This document shows, in pieces, positions 1 to 7,479 of a DNA stretch of 43,432 bases. Made by a program: the position numbers and the translations under genes. Positions within the stretch are counted from its first letter, which is position 1; each line of letters begins with the position of its first letter. This stretch comes from JBBQVS01 sp038211295 (GTDB lineage: Bacteria > Chloroflexota > Ktedonobacteria > Ktedonobacterales > Ktedonobacteraceae), in assembly GCA_038211295.1 (NCBI GenBank), contig JBBQVS010000028.1, forward strand, positions 1-43,432, written 5' to 3'. The notes under the pieces were generated by a model. The model saw only the letters and a program-made list of their open reading frames with translations, was not told the DNA's origin and ran no database searches.

Positions 1-2
1 AT

Positions 3-1484
3 ATATTTATCGGGGAGCCTTCCCCCATGATTGTCGCTACGTCTAAAGCGGCGAATGATGCCGACACCGATTATGTGGATTATGAGGTTGAGTCACAAGA
101 GCCACAACGACATCTGTATTACGGCCCCTTCTGGCACGCGGAAAATGGCTCAGTTCGTATTTTGCGTCAGTTGTTGCGCGAGAAAAGCACCTTGCCATCC
201 ACAACGCAGCATCAGTGGGACTCCGTGTTTACATTGCTACAGCAGAAGCGCAACATGCACCTGACCGAAAAACAGCGTGAAGCGGTACAGATGTCATACG
301 GGCAAAAGGTAAGCATCCTCACGGGAGGGCCAGGAACGGGAAAATCAACCTCCATTCGTGCGCTTCTGATGCTGTTGCGGCAACGTAAGGTAGATGTCGC
401 GATGGCGGCACCGACGGGTCGTGCCGCGAAACGTCTTGCTGAGGCGACGGGAGTTGAGGCAAAAACCTTGCACCGCTTACTGGAATACGCACCGCATGAT
501 AACACGTACCAGCGCAACGAGGCCAACCCGCTCCCCTACCAATTTGTGATTGTGGACGAGTTTTCAATGGTTGACATTCTGCTCTTTTACAATCTCTTGA
601 AAGCCTTGCCCAAAAGTGCTCACCTGTTGCTTGTCGGTGACGCCGACCAGCTGCCCTCTGTGGGGCCGGGGAATGTGTTGCGCGATCTGCTACGAAGTGA
701 CGCCCTACCAACGGTGCGTTTGACCGAATTGTTTCGGCAGGCTCAACAAAGTAAGATTATTGTAAACGCGCACCTTATCAACGCAGGACAGATGCCAAAC
801 ACGAAAGTAGAGGCGGCGAGCGACTTCTTCTTTATAGCGGAGGAAGACCCGCTACGTGTACAACAGCTTATTCTTGACCTTGTTCAACGGCGTCTTCCCG
901 CACGGTATCACTTCAACTCGACAACCGATATTCAGGTGCTGACCCCCATGTACAAGGGGCCTGTGGGTGTGCTGAGTTTGAACGAAGAACTACAAGCGCG
1001 ACTCAATCCACACGCAAACGCGCAGGTAGAGTGGGGCGGAAACGTATTTCGTGTCGGCGACAAGGTGATGCAGACACGCAATAACTACGATAAGGGCGTG
1101 TTCAATGGTGACGTGGGTTGGATACGCGCGATTAATCGAGAGAACGCAACCGTCAAAGTCGAGTTTATCGAAGAGGCCGGGCCGCTTTATATCGAATACG
1201 AATTTCATGAACTGGATGAGCTAACGCTCGCATATGCCACAACTATTCATAAAAGTCAGGGCAGCGAGTATCCGGCAATCGTGGTGCCACTTGTGGTACA
1301 GCATCGCATGTTGCTGCAACGCAATCTGTTGTATACCGCGATTACGCGTGCTAAGAGGTTTTGTGTGCTGGTCGGTCAACCATATGCGTTAGAGATGGCG
1401 GTAAGAAATGACCGTGTCGCGCTACGAAACACAGGACTTGCTGACCTATTATTGTCGTTGAACAAAAATAAGACGCTTGCGTGA
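3..1484 (+). CDS. RecD2-like ATP-dependent DNA helicase, 5'-truncated by window edge
   Basis: C-terminal motor part of a superfamily 1B (RecD/RecD2-type) DNA helicase. The reading frame stays open from base 3, and the family normally carries another 200-250 residues with helix-hairpin-helix domains, so the gene almost certainly starts before the window; the ATG at 27 is probably internal. Counting from that ATG, Walker A TGGPGTGKST lies at 99-108, Walker B DEFSMVD at 176-182, the motif TIHKSQGSEYP near 405-416 and the motif LYTAITRAK near 435. RecD2 enzymes unwind DNA 5' to 3' in repair outside RecBCD. No recB or recC is visible. The next gene starts 208 bases downstream behind its own putative promoter, so this is probably the end of a transcription unit. 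Confidence 0.9.
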   Translation: MFIGEPSPMIVATSKAANDADTDYVDYEVESQEPQRHLYYGPFWHAENGSVRILRQLLREKSTLPSTTQHQWDSVFTLLQQKRNMHLTEKQREAVQMSYGQKVSILTGGPGTGKSTSIRALLMLLRQRKVDVAMAAPTGRAAKRLAEATGVEAKTLHRLLEYAPHDNTYQRNEANPLPYQFVIVDEFSMVDILLFYNLLKALPKSAHLLLVGDADQLPSVGPGNVLRDLLRSDALPTVRLTELFRQAQQSKIIVNAHLINAGQMPNTKVEAASDFFFIAEEDPLRVQQLILDLVQRRLPARYHFNSTTDIQVLTPMYKGPVGVLSLNEELQARLNPHANAQVEWGGNVFRVGDKVMQTRNNYDKGVFNGDVGWIRAINRENATVKVEFIEEAGPLYIEYEFHELDELTLAYATTIHKSQGSEYPAIVVPLVVQHRMLLQRNLLYTAITRAKRFCVLVGQPYALEMAVRNDRVALRNTGLADLLLSLNKNKTLA

Positions 1485-1493
1485 TGCTACAAC

Positions 1494-1522
1494 TTGCTCA
1501 ATTCCGACCTACAGAGTAGAAT
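1494..1522 (+). promoter_or_regulatory. Candidate sigma70 promoter for the sulfurtransferase
   Basis: TTGCTC (1494-1499), 17-nt spacer, TAGAAT (1517-1522), just after the helicase stop. It would give a leader of about 165 nt before the sulfurtransferase. Sequence match only. Confidence 0.4.
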
Positions 1523-1692
1523 ATAAAAGGTACGTATTTTGTTGTATCTTCTGAGAGTTGCTTCTTGCTGTAAGGCGAGTATCGGCCATGCGAGATACAG
1601 CAGCAACAGAGTTGAAATTATTTGCGTCTGCGTTCGCTTTTGTGGACGTTTAGAGCAGCAACAATAGCCACGTTAGTGAGAGGAATGTAGCA

Positions 1693-2574
1693 ATGTCTGG
1701 AACAGAAACAGTAACATCTGGTATGGGTTCAGCTTCGGGGTACGCTCATCCAGAAGTATTGGTTGAGACCTCGTGGGTTGCCGAGCACCTGAACGACTCC
1801 GCAATTCGTTTGATTGAAGCCGACGAAGATGTGCTTTTATATGAAGTTGGGCATATTCCTGGCGCAGTTAAGCTTGACTGGCACGTAGATGTGCAGGACA
1901 AGATTAGCCGCGACTTTATCAACCAGCAGGGTTTCGAGCAACTGATGAGCCGTTATGGAGTAAGTAACGATACAACGATTGTACTCTTTGGCGACAAAAA
2001 CAACTGGTATGCGTGCTACTCTTTCTGGTTGTTTAGCATGTATGGCCACAGAAGTATCAAGATTATGAATGGCGGACGCACAAAGTGGGAAGCTGAGAAG
2101 CGCGAATATACAAAAGGTGTTCCTCAGTTTGAGCGGACCACATATCATGCTCAACCTGTTGACGAGTCAATCCGTGCATTCCGCGACGATGTGCTTGTCG
2201 GCTTAAAAAATCCCTCGCGTCGCCTGATTGATGTTCGCTCCCCACAGGAGTTCAGTGGTGAGTTATTGCACATGGTCAACTATCCGCAGGAGGGTGCGCA
2301 ACGCGGTGGACATATCCCCGGTGCAAAGAGTATCCCCTGGGCCACGGCTGCCAATGCTGATGGCACATTTAAGTCGGCGGAAGAGTTGCGTCAAATTTAT
2401 GGAAGCAAAGATATCACGCCCGACAAGGAAGTAATCTCTTACTGTCGTATTGGAGAGCGTTCAGCGCATACATGGTTCGTATTGACCGAGCTACTTGGTT
2501 TCCCGCGTGTCCGTAACTATGATGGTTCATGGACAGAGTGGGGTAACGTCGTGCGTGCACCTATCGAGAAGTAA
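1693..2574 (+). CDS. sseA: Thiosulfate/3-mercaptopyruvate sulfurtransferase (tandem rhodanese)
   Basis: Rhodanese-family enzyme of 293 aa that moves sulfane sulfur from thiosulfate or mercaptopyruvate to a thiophilic acceptor such as cyanide or a protein cysteine. Two rhodanese domains are visible, about residues 20-140 and 165-290. The C-terminal one carries the active-site loop YCRIGERSAHTWFV, the CRIGER form typical of thiosulfate-preferring enzymes; the N-terminal copy has no equivalent cysteine and is presumably structural. A GAGAGGAAT sequence precedes the ATG. The next gene, 102 nt downstream, is a SufU-like scaffold, which suggests a role in supplying sulfur for cluster assembly or thiol modification. 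That link is inferred from position only. Thiosulfate versus mercaptopyruvate preference cannot be settled here. Confidence 0.93.
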   Translation: MSGTETVTSGMGSASGYAHPEVLVETSWVAEHLNDSAIRLIEADEDVLLYEVGHIPGAVKLDWHVDVQDKISRDFINQQGFEQLMSRYGVSNDTTIVLFGDKNNWYACYSFWLFSMYGHRSIKIMNGGRTKWEAEKREYTKGVPQFERTTYHAQPVDESIRAFRDDVLVGLKNPSRRLIDVRSPQEFSGELLHMVNYPQEGAQRGGHIPGAKSIPWATAANADGTFKSAEELRQIYGSKDITPDKEVISYCRIGERSAHTWFVLTELLGFPRVRNYDGSWTEWGNVVRAPIEK

Positions 2575-2581
2575 GAGTCTA

Positions 2582-2607
2582 CTGCACTACGCCTGTTGAG
2601 AGTGCAG
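2582..2607 (+). terminator. Weak hairpin between sulfurtransferase and SufU-like gene
   Basis: CTGCACT (2582-2588) pairs with AGTGCAG (2601-2607) around a 12-nt loop, 8 nt after the sulfurtransferase stop. There is no clean T-run, so partial attenuation is more likely than full termination. A second short stem, CCCCT/AGGGG (2652-2664), partly covers the ribosome binding site of the next gene. Confidence 0.3.
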
Positions 2608-2676
2608 AGTGTTTCAGGGATGAACAACACTTCGCGCTCTCCTTGTCATAGCCCCTGTGAGGGGAGGAATACTAAA

Positions 2677-3096
2677 ATGGATCGGCAAGAAGCTATTGAT
2701 TTTTTAATGGATCATTATGAGAACCCACGTAATAATGGGCCACTGGAACACGCGGATGTAAGCCTGAGTGGTGGCAATCCCGGTTGCGCGGACGTAATCA
2801 CTATGCACGTACATTTCGGGCCAGATGGTAAAGTTGATGGCATTGGGTGGGAGGGCGAGGGCTGTACGATTAGCCGCGCTGCCGCCTCGTATGTAACGGA
2901 GTTGGTCGAGGGGATGACGGCGGAGCAGATCGAGAATACAAGCTTTGAGGACCTGGTGAATCAGCTTGGGCGCGAGCTTGTGATGACGCGCCCGACCTGT
3001 GCGACTCTCGCGCTCGGCACGCTGAAAAAAGGTGTGCATGAATATGACATGCACAAAAGAGCAGCTGATGCTGTGTATCCTGTAAGAGAAATATAG
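2677..3096 (+). CDS. sufU: SufU/NifU-type iron-sulfur cluster assembly scaffold
   Basis: Small IscU/SufU-family protein (139 aa from this start) that accepts sulfur from a cysteine desulfurase for Fe-S assembly. Three conserved ligand cysteines are visible: GGNPGCADV, GEGCTISRAA and RPTCATLALG, the last matching the SufU 'CATLAW' element. The frame is open back to 2596, but the ATG at 2677 has a strong GGGGAGGAAT site 7 nt upstream and its protein begins like the family (MDRQEAIDFLMDHYENPRN), so I chose it. No sufBCDS genes are in the window; the upstream neighbour is a sulfurtransferase. It ends at a bidirectional terminator shared with the convergent uracil-DNA glycosylase gene. Confidence 0.9.
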   Translation: MDRQEAIDFLMDHYENPRNNGPLEHADVSLSGGNPGCADVITMHVHFGPDGKVDGIGWEGEGCTISRAAASYVTELVEGMTAEQIENTSFEDLVNQLGRELVMTRPTCATLALGTLKKGVHEYDMHKRAADAVYPVREI

Positions 3097-3116
3097 TCAA
3101 ATAAACAAAAATATAC

Positions 3117-3154
3117 AAAACGGAGGAATGCAACAAACTGCGTCCCTCCGTTTT
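3117..3154. terminator. Bidirectional rho-independent terminator
   Basis: AAAACGGAGG (3117-3126) and CCTCCGTTTT (3145-3154) form a 10-bp stem with an inner GCA/TGC pairing. A-run on one side and T-run on the other allow use from both the SufU-like gene and the minus-strand glycosylase gene. Confidence 0.85.
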
Positions 3155-3168
3155 ATATGTCCTTACTC

Positions 3169-3819
3169 TCAGTAATCAAAATCTTCCAACCCGTATACCT
3201 CTCGCCACTCAGCTAGTAACGTCAATGCCTGCAAATGAAGCTGCTGGTGAGCCGAGTCATTGAGCCAGCGACTGACGCCAGATGGATGAGGCAGAGGAAG
3301 AAGTAACATACCGTTACGTTCTCTATATGTCCCAATTACGTCTTCAAGACGTATCTTGCCAAAGAATGCCTCAATTGCCATCGTACCAACTAGCAGCACA
3401 ACCTTCGGGTTGAGCAGTGTCAATTCTGCTTCAAGGTAGGGACGACAGAGCGCGATTTCAGGGGGCGATGGTCGGCGGTCTCCATCGCCACGTGGATTTT
3501 TGCCTGGATCACAACGTGTTAGCGAGCTAAGATAGGTGTGGTTGTGCAGGTAGCCGCTGGGGAAGCCTGCCTGTTCAAGCCACTTTTGTAGCACGCGTCC
3601 CCCCGGCCCACTGAATGGCTTATCGTTCGTGATCGAGCGATGACCGGGGGCTTGTCCAATAACCAGCATACGATCATTTGCACGCCCACTCACAATCGGA
3701 TGAGCTAGAGGAATATAACCATGCTCCTGACAGAGGCGACACGAGCGAATGCGCTGTTGCAGGATCGCTAGCATCTGCACTTTGTCTATGTCGCGTTCGC
3801 TAATCGGGAACTTTTTCAT
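3169..3819 (-). CDS. Uracil-DNA glycosylase superfamily protein (family 4/5-like, Fe-S)
   Basis: 216-aa glycosylase expected to remove uracil from DNA as the first step of base excision repair. Motif 1 is VIGQAPGHRS followed by KPFSGPGGRVLQKWL, as in family 4 enzymes (usual form GEAPG). Motif 2 is LPHPSGVSRWLN. Four cysteines are placed as for the [4Fe-4S] cluster of families 4 and 5: the CRLC pair near residues 27-30, and two more near SSLTRCDPG and IALCRPY. Gln in place of the usual Glu of GEAPG is a departure that may affect substrate range. The start overlaps the end of the upstream flavin reductase gene by 20 nt, so translation is probably coupled. Confidence 0.85.
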   Translation of the reverse strand: MKKFPISERDIDKVQMLAILQQRIRSCRLCQEHGYIPLAHPIVSGRANDRMLVIGQAPGHRSITNDKPFSGPGGRVLQKWLEQAGFPSGYLHNHTYLSSLTRCDPGKNPRGDGDRRPSPPEIALCRPYLEAELTLLNPKVVLLVGTMAIEAFFGKIRLEDVIGTYRERNGMLLLPLPHPSGVSRWLNDSAHQQLHLQALTLLAEWREVYGLEDFDY

Positions 3820-4405
3820 AGTGTTTACTATCTAGGCTTGGTTGCTTATAAGTATTAGAAAAATGGCGATATTGCCCGCGATAATAGCCGAGGGGTAACG
3901 TATCTTCTCCGTGCTGCTTATATATTTGAACTGTGCTTTGCGCCTGCTGCATGGCATCAACGAACTCGACGTGAGTAGAGGTGCCAATTGCTTCAACCTG
4001 CCCAAGAAAGATGATATGGTCGCCACCAGGATATTCCGCCACAACGCGAGCATCAACGAACGCGAGGGTGCCATCAAGCACAGGTGCGCCAGTTGCGGCT
4101 GTGGTGTAGCCCGCATGACAGAAGTTTTCGTATCGCTCGACTGAGGGAACCGCGAAGCAGCGTGAAAGATGCTCTTGCTCATCGGCAAGAATATTTACAG
4201 CGAAGTTTTTGCCCTCGCGGATAAGTTGAAGTGTATTGCTTTGCATATCGACACATACGAGAACCAGTGGAGGATCAAGCGAGACAGAACAAAATGCATT
4301 AACCGTTAAACCACCAATTTTGCCTTGATTATTTGTCGTGACAACTGTCACGCCTGTTGCGAAATGTCCTAAAACCTGTCGAAAGAAATCTTTTTCAATA
4401 GCCAT
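3800..4405 (-). CDS. Flavin reductase-like, FMN-binding split-barrel protein
   Basis: 201-aa protein of the flavin reductase-like (DIM6/NtaB) family. These use NAD(P)H to reduce flavin for a partner monooxygenase, or act as flavoproteins themselves. The family core is clear: RQVLGHFATGVTVVTT near the N-terminus, GLTVNAFCSVSLDPPLVLVCVD, and NFAVNILADEQEHLSRCFA. The C-terminal stretch GGDHIIFLGQVEAI is the usual last strand pair. No partner oxygenase is next to it; instead the gene overlaps the Fe-S uracil-DNA glycosylase downstream. It has one of the best promoters in the window (4447-4475). An AAAGGA site lies about 11 nt before the ATG. Confidence 0.9.
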   Translation of the reverse strand: MAIEKDFFRQVLGHFATGVTVVTTNNQGKIGGLTVNAFCSVSLDPPLVLVCVDMQSNTLQLIREGKNFAVNILADEQEHLSRCFAVPSVERYENFCHAGYTTAATGAPVLDGTLAFVDARVVAEYPGGDHIIFLGQVEAIGTSTHVEFVDAMQQAQSTVQIYKQHGEDTLPLGYYRGQYRHFSNTYKQPSLDSKHYEKVPD

Positions 4406-4446
4406 GTGTATAATGTCCTTTATAGAAGCGTGTCTTGTCCTCTCGT

Positions 4447-4475
4447 AGTATCATCCGCGCTATGCCGCTTGTCAA
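4447..4475 (-). promoter_or_regulatory. Strong sigma70-type promoter for flavin reductase operon
   Basis: Read on the minus strand: TTGACA (4475-4470), 17-nt spacer, GATACT (4452-4447), about 42 nt before the start codon. The sequence starting TTGACAAGC and ending GATACTA closely resembles the two rRNA promoters at the right end. Confidence 0.7.
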
Positions 4476-4507
4476 CTGTTCGTTAGGACAGTTAGGCGTA
4501 CTTTTTG

Positions 4508-4536
4508 TTCTGACGCTAGACGCGTTGTGCTATAGT
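4508..4536 (+). promoter_or_regulatory. Candidate promoter for the corrinoid-type ABC transporter
   Basis: TTCTGA (4508-4513), 17-nt spacer, TATAGT (4531-4536), 44 nt before the permease start. The -35 is poor and the -10 good. No cobalamin riboswitch is recognisable in the short leader. Confidence 0.35.
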
Positions 4537-4580
4537 AGAAAACAGGTCTAGCTCTGAATAATTATAGTACGATAACGAAA

Positions 4581-5651
4581 GTGCGAAAGATGAGTAGAGG
4601 AAAACGGCGTTTTTTTTCAGCACAGCTTATGATACTCACTTTAAGCGTCATACTTGTTATTGTAATGCTCTTCGCGGTAAGTTTTGGCACAACCTCAATT
4701 CCGGTCAGCGTAATTGTACAGGTTGTGTTGAATGGAACGCATCTGTTTCACTTTGCGCGTTTCTGGGACACATCCTTAGAAGTAATTATCTGGCAACTGC
4801 GCTTTCCAAACGTGTTTGCCGCCGCTTTTGTGGGAGCAGGTCTTGCTGTTGCTGGAGCATTGTTTCAGGGAATGTTACGTAATCCACTTGCTGACCCCTT
4901 TCTTATAGGTACGTCGTCGGGTGCCGCCCTCGGTGCCGCTATCACATTTGTGTTGCCATTTGATACTTTATCTGGCACCCTTTTCTCGCTTACGCCACTA
5001 TGCGCGTTTTTAGGTGCGATTGTGACCGTCGTTTTTGTTTACGCGATTGCGCGTACCGATGGACGCACGCCCGTTGTAACCCTGCTATTGGCGGGAGTCG
5101 TGGTCAACGCTATTCTCATCGCTGTACAAACGCTCGTCCTAACACTGATCCCGCATCCGTTGTCTGCCGTGCAGTCGCTCTATAACTGGCTGGCGGGCGG
5201 GATAGAGATAGTGGGTTGGCCTCCAGTGGTAGTTGTCGGGTGTATCACGATTGCGGGTATTCTGTGTTCGCTAAGTCTCGCGGATGTCCTCGATGTTTTC
5301 GGGCTTGGTGAAGAGAGTGCGTCGCATTTGGGGTTGCACACCGAGTGGTATAAGCTCGCGATTGTGCTTGTGGCCTCGCTCCTAACGGCTGCCGCTGTGT
5401 CAATCAGTGGCCTGATCGGATTTGTGGGACTGGTAACGCCGCATGTGATGCGTCTTCTACTAGGGCCTAAGCATCGTTTCTTGCTCCCGACTACCGCACT
5501 TGGTGGCGCGATTTTTCTCGTGTTAGCAGACCTGCTGGCACGTGTTTTAATTCCCCCAACTGTGTTGCCCGTTGGCATTTTTACAGCACTTGTGGGTGCG
5601 CCATTTTTTCTATTTTTGTTGCGACATGGAAAGCGAGACTATACATGGTAG
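4581..5651 (+). CDS. FecCD/BtuC-family ABC transporter permease
   Basis: 356-aa integral membrane permease of the type II importer family that takes up corrinoids, haem or ferric siderophores. The family signature GALFQGMLRNPLADPFLIGTSSG follows the second membrane segment, and about ten hydrophobic segments run through the protein. The C-terminal part VSISGLIGFVGLVTPHVMRLLLGPKH is the cytoplasmic coupling region that contacts the ATPase. The start is GTG at 4581; ATG at 4590 is equally possible, as neither has a clear ribosome site. It overlaps the ATPase gene by 7 nt. No periplasmic-type binding protein gene is adjacent, so the receptor must be encoded elsewhere. Confidence 0.92.
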   Translation: MRKMSRGKRRFFSAQLMILTLSVILVIVMLFAVSFGTTSIPVSVIVQVVLNGTHLFHFARFWDTSLEVIIWQLRFPNVFAAAFVGAGLAVAGALFQGMLRNPLADPFLIGTSSGAALGAAITFVLPFDTLSGTLFSLTPLCAFLGAIVTVVFVYAIARTDGRTPVVTLLLAGVVVNAILIAVQTLVLTLIPHPLSAVQSLYNWLAGGIEIVGWPPVVVVGCITIAGILCSLSLADVLDVFGLGEESASHLGLHTEWYKLAIVLVASLLTAAAVSISGLIGFVGLVTPHVMRLLLGPKHRFLLPTTALGGAIFLVLADLLARVLIPPTVLPVGIFTALVGAPFFLFLLRHGKRDYTW

Positions 5652-7018
5652 AGTTTCCGCACACAGAAAAAGACAGGCGCGACGCACTTTTGGAGGTGCA
5701 GAACATCACGTTTGGGTATGATAATAAACCATTGCTCTATGAGGTGTCGTTACAGGTGCGGAAGGGCGAGATGGTTGGGCTACTTGGCCCCAACGGGTCG
5801 GGGAAGACAACATTGTTGCGTCTGATTAGCGGGTTGCTCGCTCCACAACGTGGCGCGGTTGTTGTAGAAGGACGCACGTTGCAAGCATGGGGGCGACGCA
5901 GGGCGGCACAACGGATCGCGGTAGTACCACAAGAACTGCATATCCCTTTCGCGTTTACCGTCGAGCATATGGTTAGCCTCGGACGGACGCCCTTTGTAAA
6001 GCCCTTTTTCGGCACAAGAACACCACACGACCAGCGTGTTATCGCGGACGCATTGGAGTTGGCAGGTATCGGGCCATTTGCTGAACGTATCTTTAATGAA
6101 TTGAGTGGCGGTGAACGACAACGCGTGATGATCGCGATGGCGTTGGCACAGAAACCATCGCTTTTACTCTTGGACGAACCGACCTCGCATCTTGACATAA
6201 AGTACCAGATCGAGACGCTCGAACTGGTGCAACACCTGAACAAAGAGCGAGAGGTAACAATTATTGCGGCGATGCACGATCTTAACCTTGCCTCGCGTTA
6301 TTTTTCTCGTCTACTCTTATTTCAGCGTGGCATTGTCGCGGATGGTAGCCCTGCTGAAGTATTAGAGCCGGCGGTGCTCAGTCGTGTCTACGATATCAAT
6401 GTGCGCGTTGGGATACTACGTGGCGCGAAGCACCTGAGCGTGTTACCGCCTGATGAGGAGCGCGATGACACGCCGCATCGTCAACAGCAGGCCTATGTGC
6501 ATCTCTTGAGTGGGGGCGGCTCTGGCGAAGTGATGATGCGAGCATTGGCTGACGAACATATTCCGTTCATAAGTGGGGCGTTAAATATTGGTGATAGTGA
6601 CTACACGCTGGCGTTGCGACTTGCTGAGCAGGTAATTGTCGAACAACCATATGCGCCAATTTCGCAAGCATCGCTAGAGCAAGTGCGTGCAAGCCTCGAA
6701 CGTGTCGCGCTCCTAATCATTTGCCCAACACCGATTGGCGCAGGCAATGTCGCGTTACTCCGTGAGGCTGTTAGCGCGGCGCAACGGGGGCTATCGGTAC
6801 TACTAGTAGCGACTCCTGATACGCGTGATGTCGGAGGCGCGGTAGAGACGGATGATGGCCTCTTAGAACGTACCGGAATGGCAGCGCGTGATTATACGGG
6901 TGGTGAAGGTGTGCAATTAGCAGGCGAACTATTACAACATGGTGCCATCGTTGTACGCTCGGTAGGAGAAGCTATCGAGCAAATAAAACAGCATTATCGT
7001 GTGGCGCGAAGAAAATAG
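5645..7018 (+). CDS. BtuD-like ABC ATPase with extra C-terminal domain
   Basis: 457-aa ATPase partner of the upstream permease. Residues 15-260 form a standard nucleotide-binding domain: Walker A GPNGSGKT (48-55), signature LSGGERQR (153-160), Walker B LLLLDEPT (173-180) and the switch histidine in AMHDLNLAS. Residues about 284-457 form an added alpha/beta domain beginning AYVHLLSGGGSGEVMMRAL. From memory it resembles the C-terminal domain of the 400-residue corrinoid ATPases called BtuD in haloarchaea, which is the main reason to favour cobalamin over siderophore as substrate. Single-domain FecE/HmuV proteins are about 260 aa. The 7-nt overlap with the permease implies coupled translation. 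Substrate not proven. Confidence 0.88.
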   Translation: MVEFPHTEKDRRDALLEVQNITFGYDNKPLLYEVSLQVRKGEMVGLLGPNGSGKTTLLRLISGLLAPQRGAVVVEGRTLQAWGRRRAAQRIAVVPQELHIPFAFTVEHMVSLGRTPFVKPFFGTRTPHDQRVIADALELAGIGPFAERIFNELSGGERQRVMIAMALAQKPSLLLLDEPTSHLDIKYQIETLELVQHLNKEREVTIIAAMHDLNLASRYFSRLLLFQRGIVADGSPAEVLEPAVLSRVYDINVRVGILRGAKHLSVLPPDEERDDTPHRQQQAYVHLLSGGGSGEVMMRALADEHIPFISGALNIGDSDYTLALRLAEQVIVEQPYAPISQASLEQVRASLERVALLIICPTPIGAGNVALLREAVSAAQRGLSVLLVATPDTRDVGGAVETDDGLLERTGMAARDYTGGEGVQLAGELLQHGAIVVRSVGEAIEQIKQHYRVARRK

Positions 7019-7040
7019 ACTATCAATAGAAGTCATAACA

Positions 7041-7049
7041 TGATATAAT
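7041..7049 (+). promoter_or_regulatory. Extended -10 promoter before MoaD/ThiS-like gene
   Basis: TGATATAAT is a perfect extended -10 element (TGnTATAAT), 57 nt before the start codon. No good -35 is seen, which is normal for extended -10 promoters. Confidence 0.5.
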
Positions 7050-7105
7050 CTGAAAAATCTTCGCCAAAAATAAGCAAAAGCTAGTATTGAGGAATAATAA
7101 TACGT

Positions 7106-7396
7106 ATGCAAACCAATGAAAAAGCTTCTGTTACTCTCCGTTTGCCTTCGACTTTGAGTGCCTATAGTGGTGGAAAAAGTCAGATTGTACTTCATGCGAA
7201 TACGGTAGAAGAATTGTTTACTGCACTAAAAGAACAGAATTACGCAGTATGGGAGCGGCTATGTACTGAGCAAGGCTGCTTGCGTGAACATGTCAAGATA
7301 TTTGTGAGCAATGAAGTGATTAGCGGGCTTAATGGTATGAAGACCACGCTACGACCGGGACAAGAGGTGATTGTACTTCCAAGCTCGCACTCGTAG
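7106..7396 (+). CDS. MoaD/ThiS-family ubiquitin-like protein lacking C-terminal Gly-Gly
   Basis: 96-aa protein with the beta-grasp pattern of MoaD/ThiS sulfur carriers: VTLRLPSTLSAYSGG, an amphipathic helix TVEELFTALKEQ, then HVKIFVSNEVISGLNG and LRPGQEVIVLP. Family members end in Gly-Gly, which is adenylated and thiocarboxylated. This one ends in PSSHS. Neither alternative frame at the 3' end restores a Gly-Gly tail, so it does not look like a simple frameshift. It may be a non-carrier relative, or a subunit that no longer needs activation. No moaE, thiG, cysM or MoeB/ThiF gene is next to it. It has its own promoter, separate from the transporter before it and the YifB gene after it. Confidence 0.75.
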   Translation: MQTNEKASVTLRLPSTLSAYSGGKSQIVLHANTVEELFTALKEQNYAVWERLCTEQGCLREHVKIFVSNEVISGLNGMKTTLRPGQEVIVLPSSHS

Positions 7397-7479
7397 TAAA
7401 GACGTTATAGCTATAGACTTGCATTTTTACTTTCATTGATGCATAATACGCCTGGACTTATTGATGAGGAGGCTTGGTT

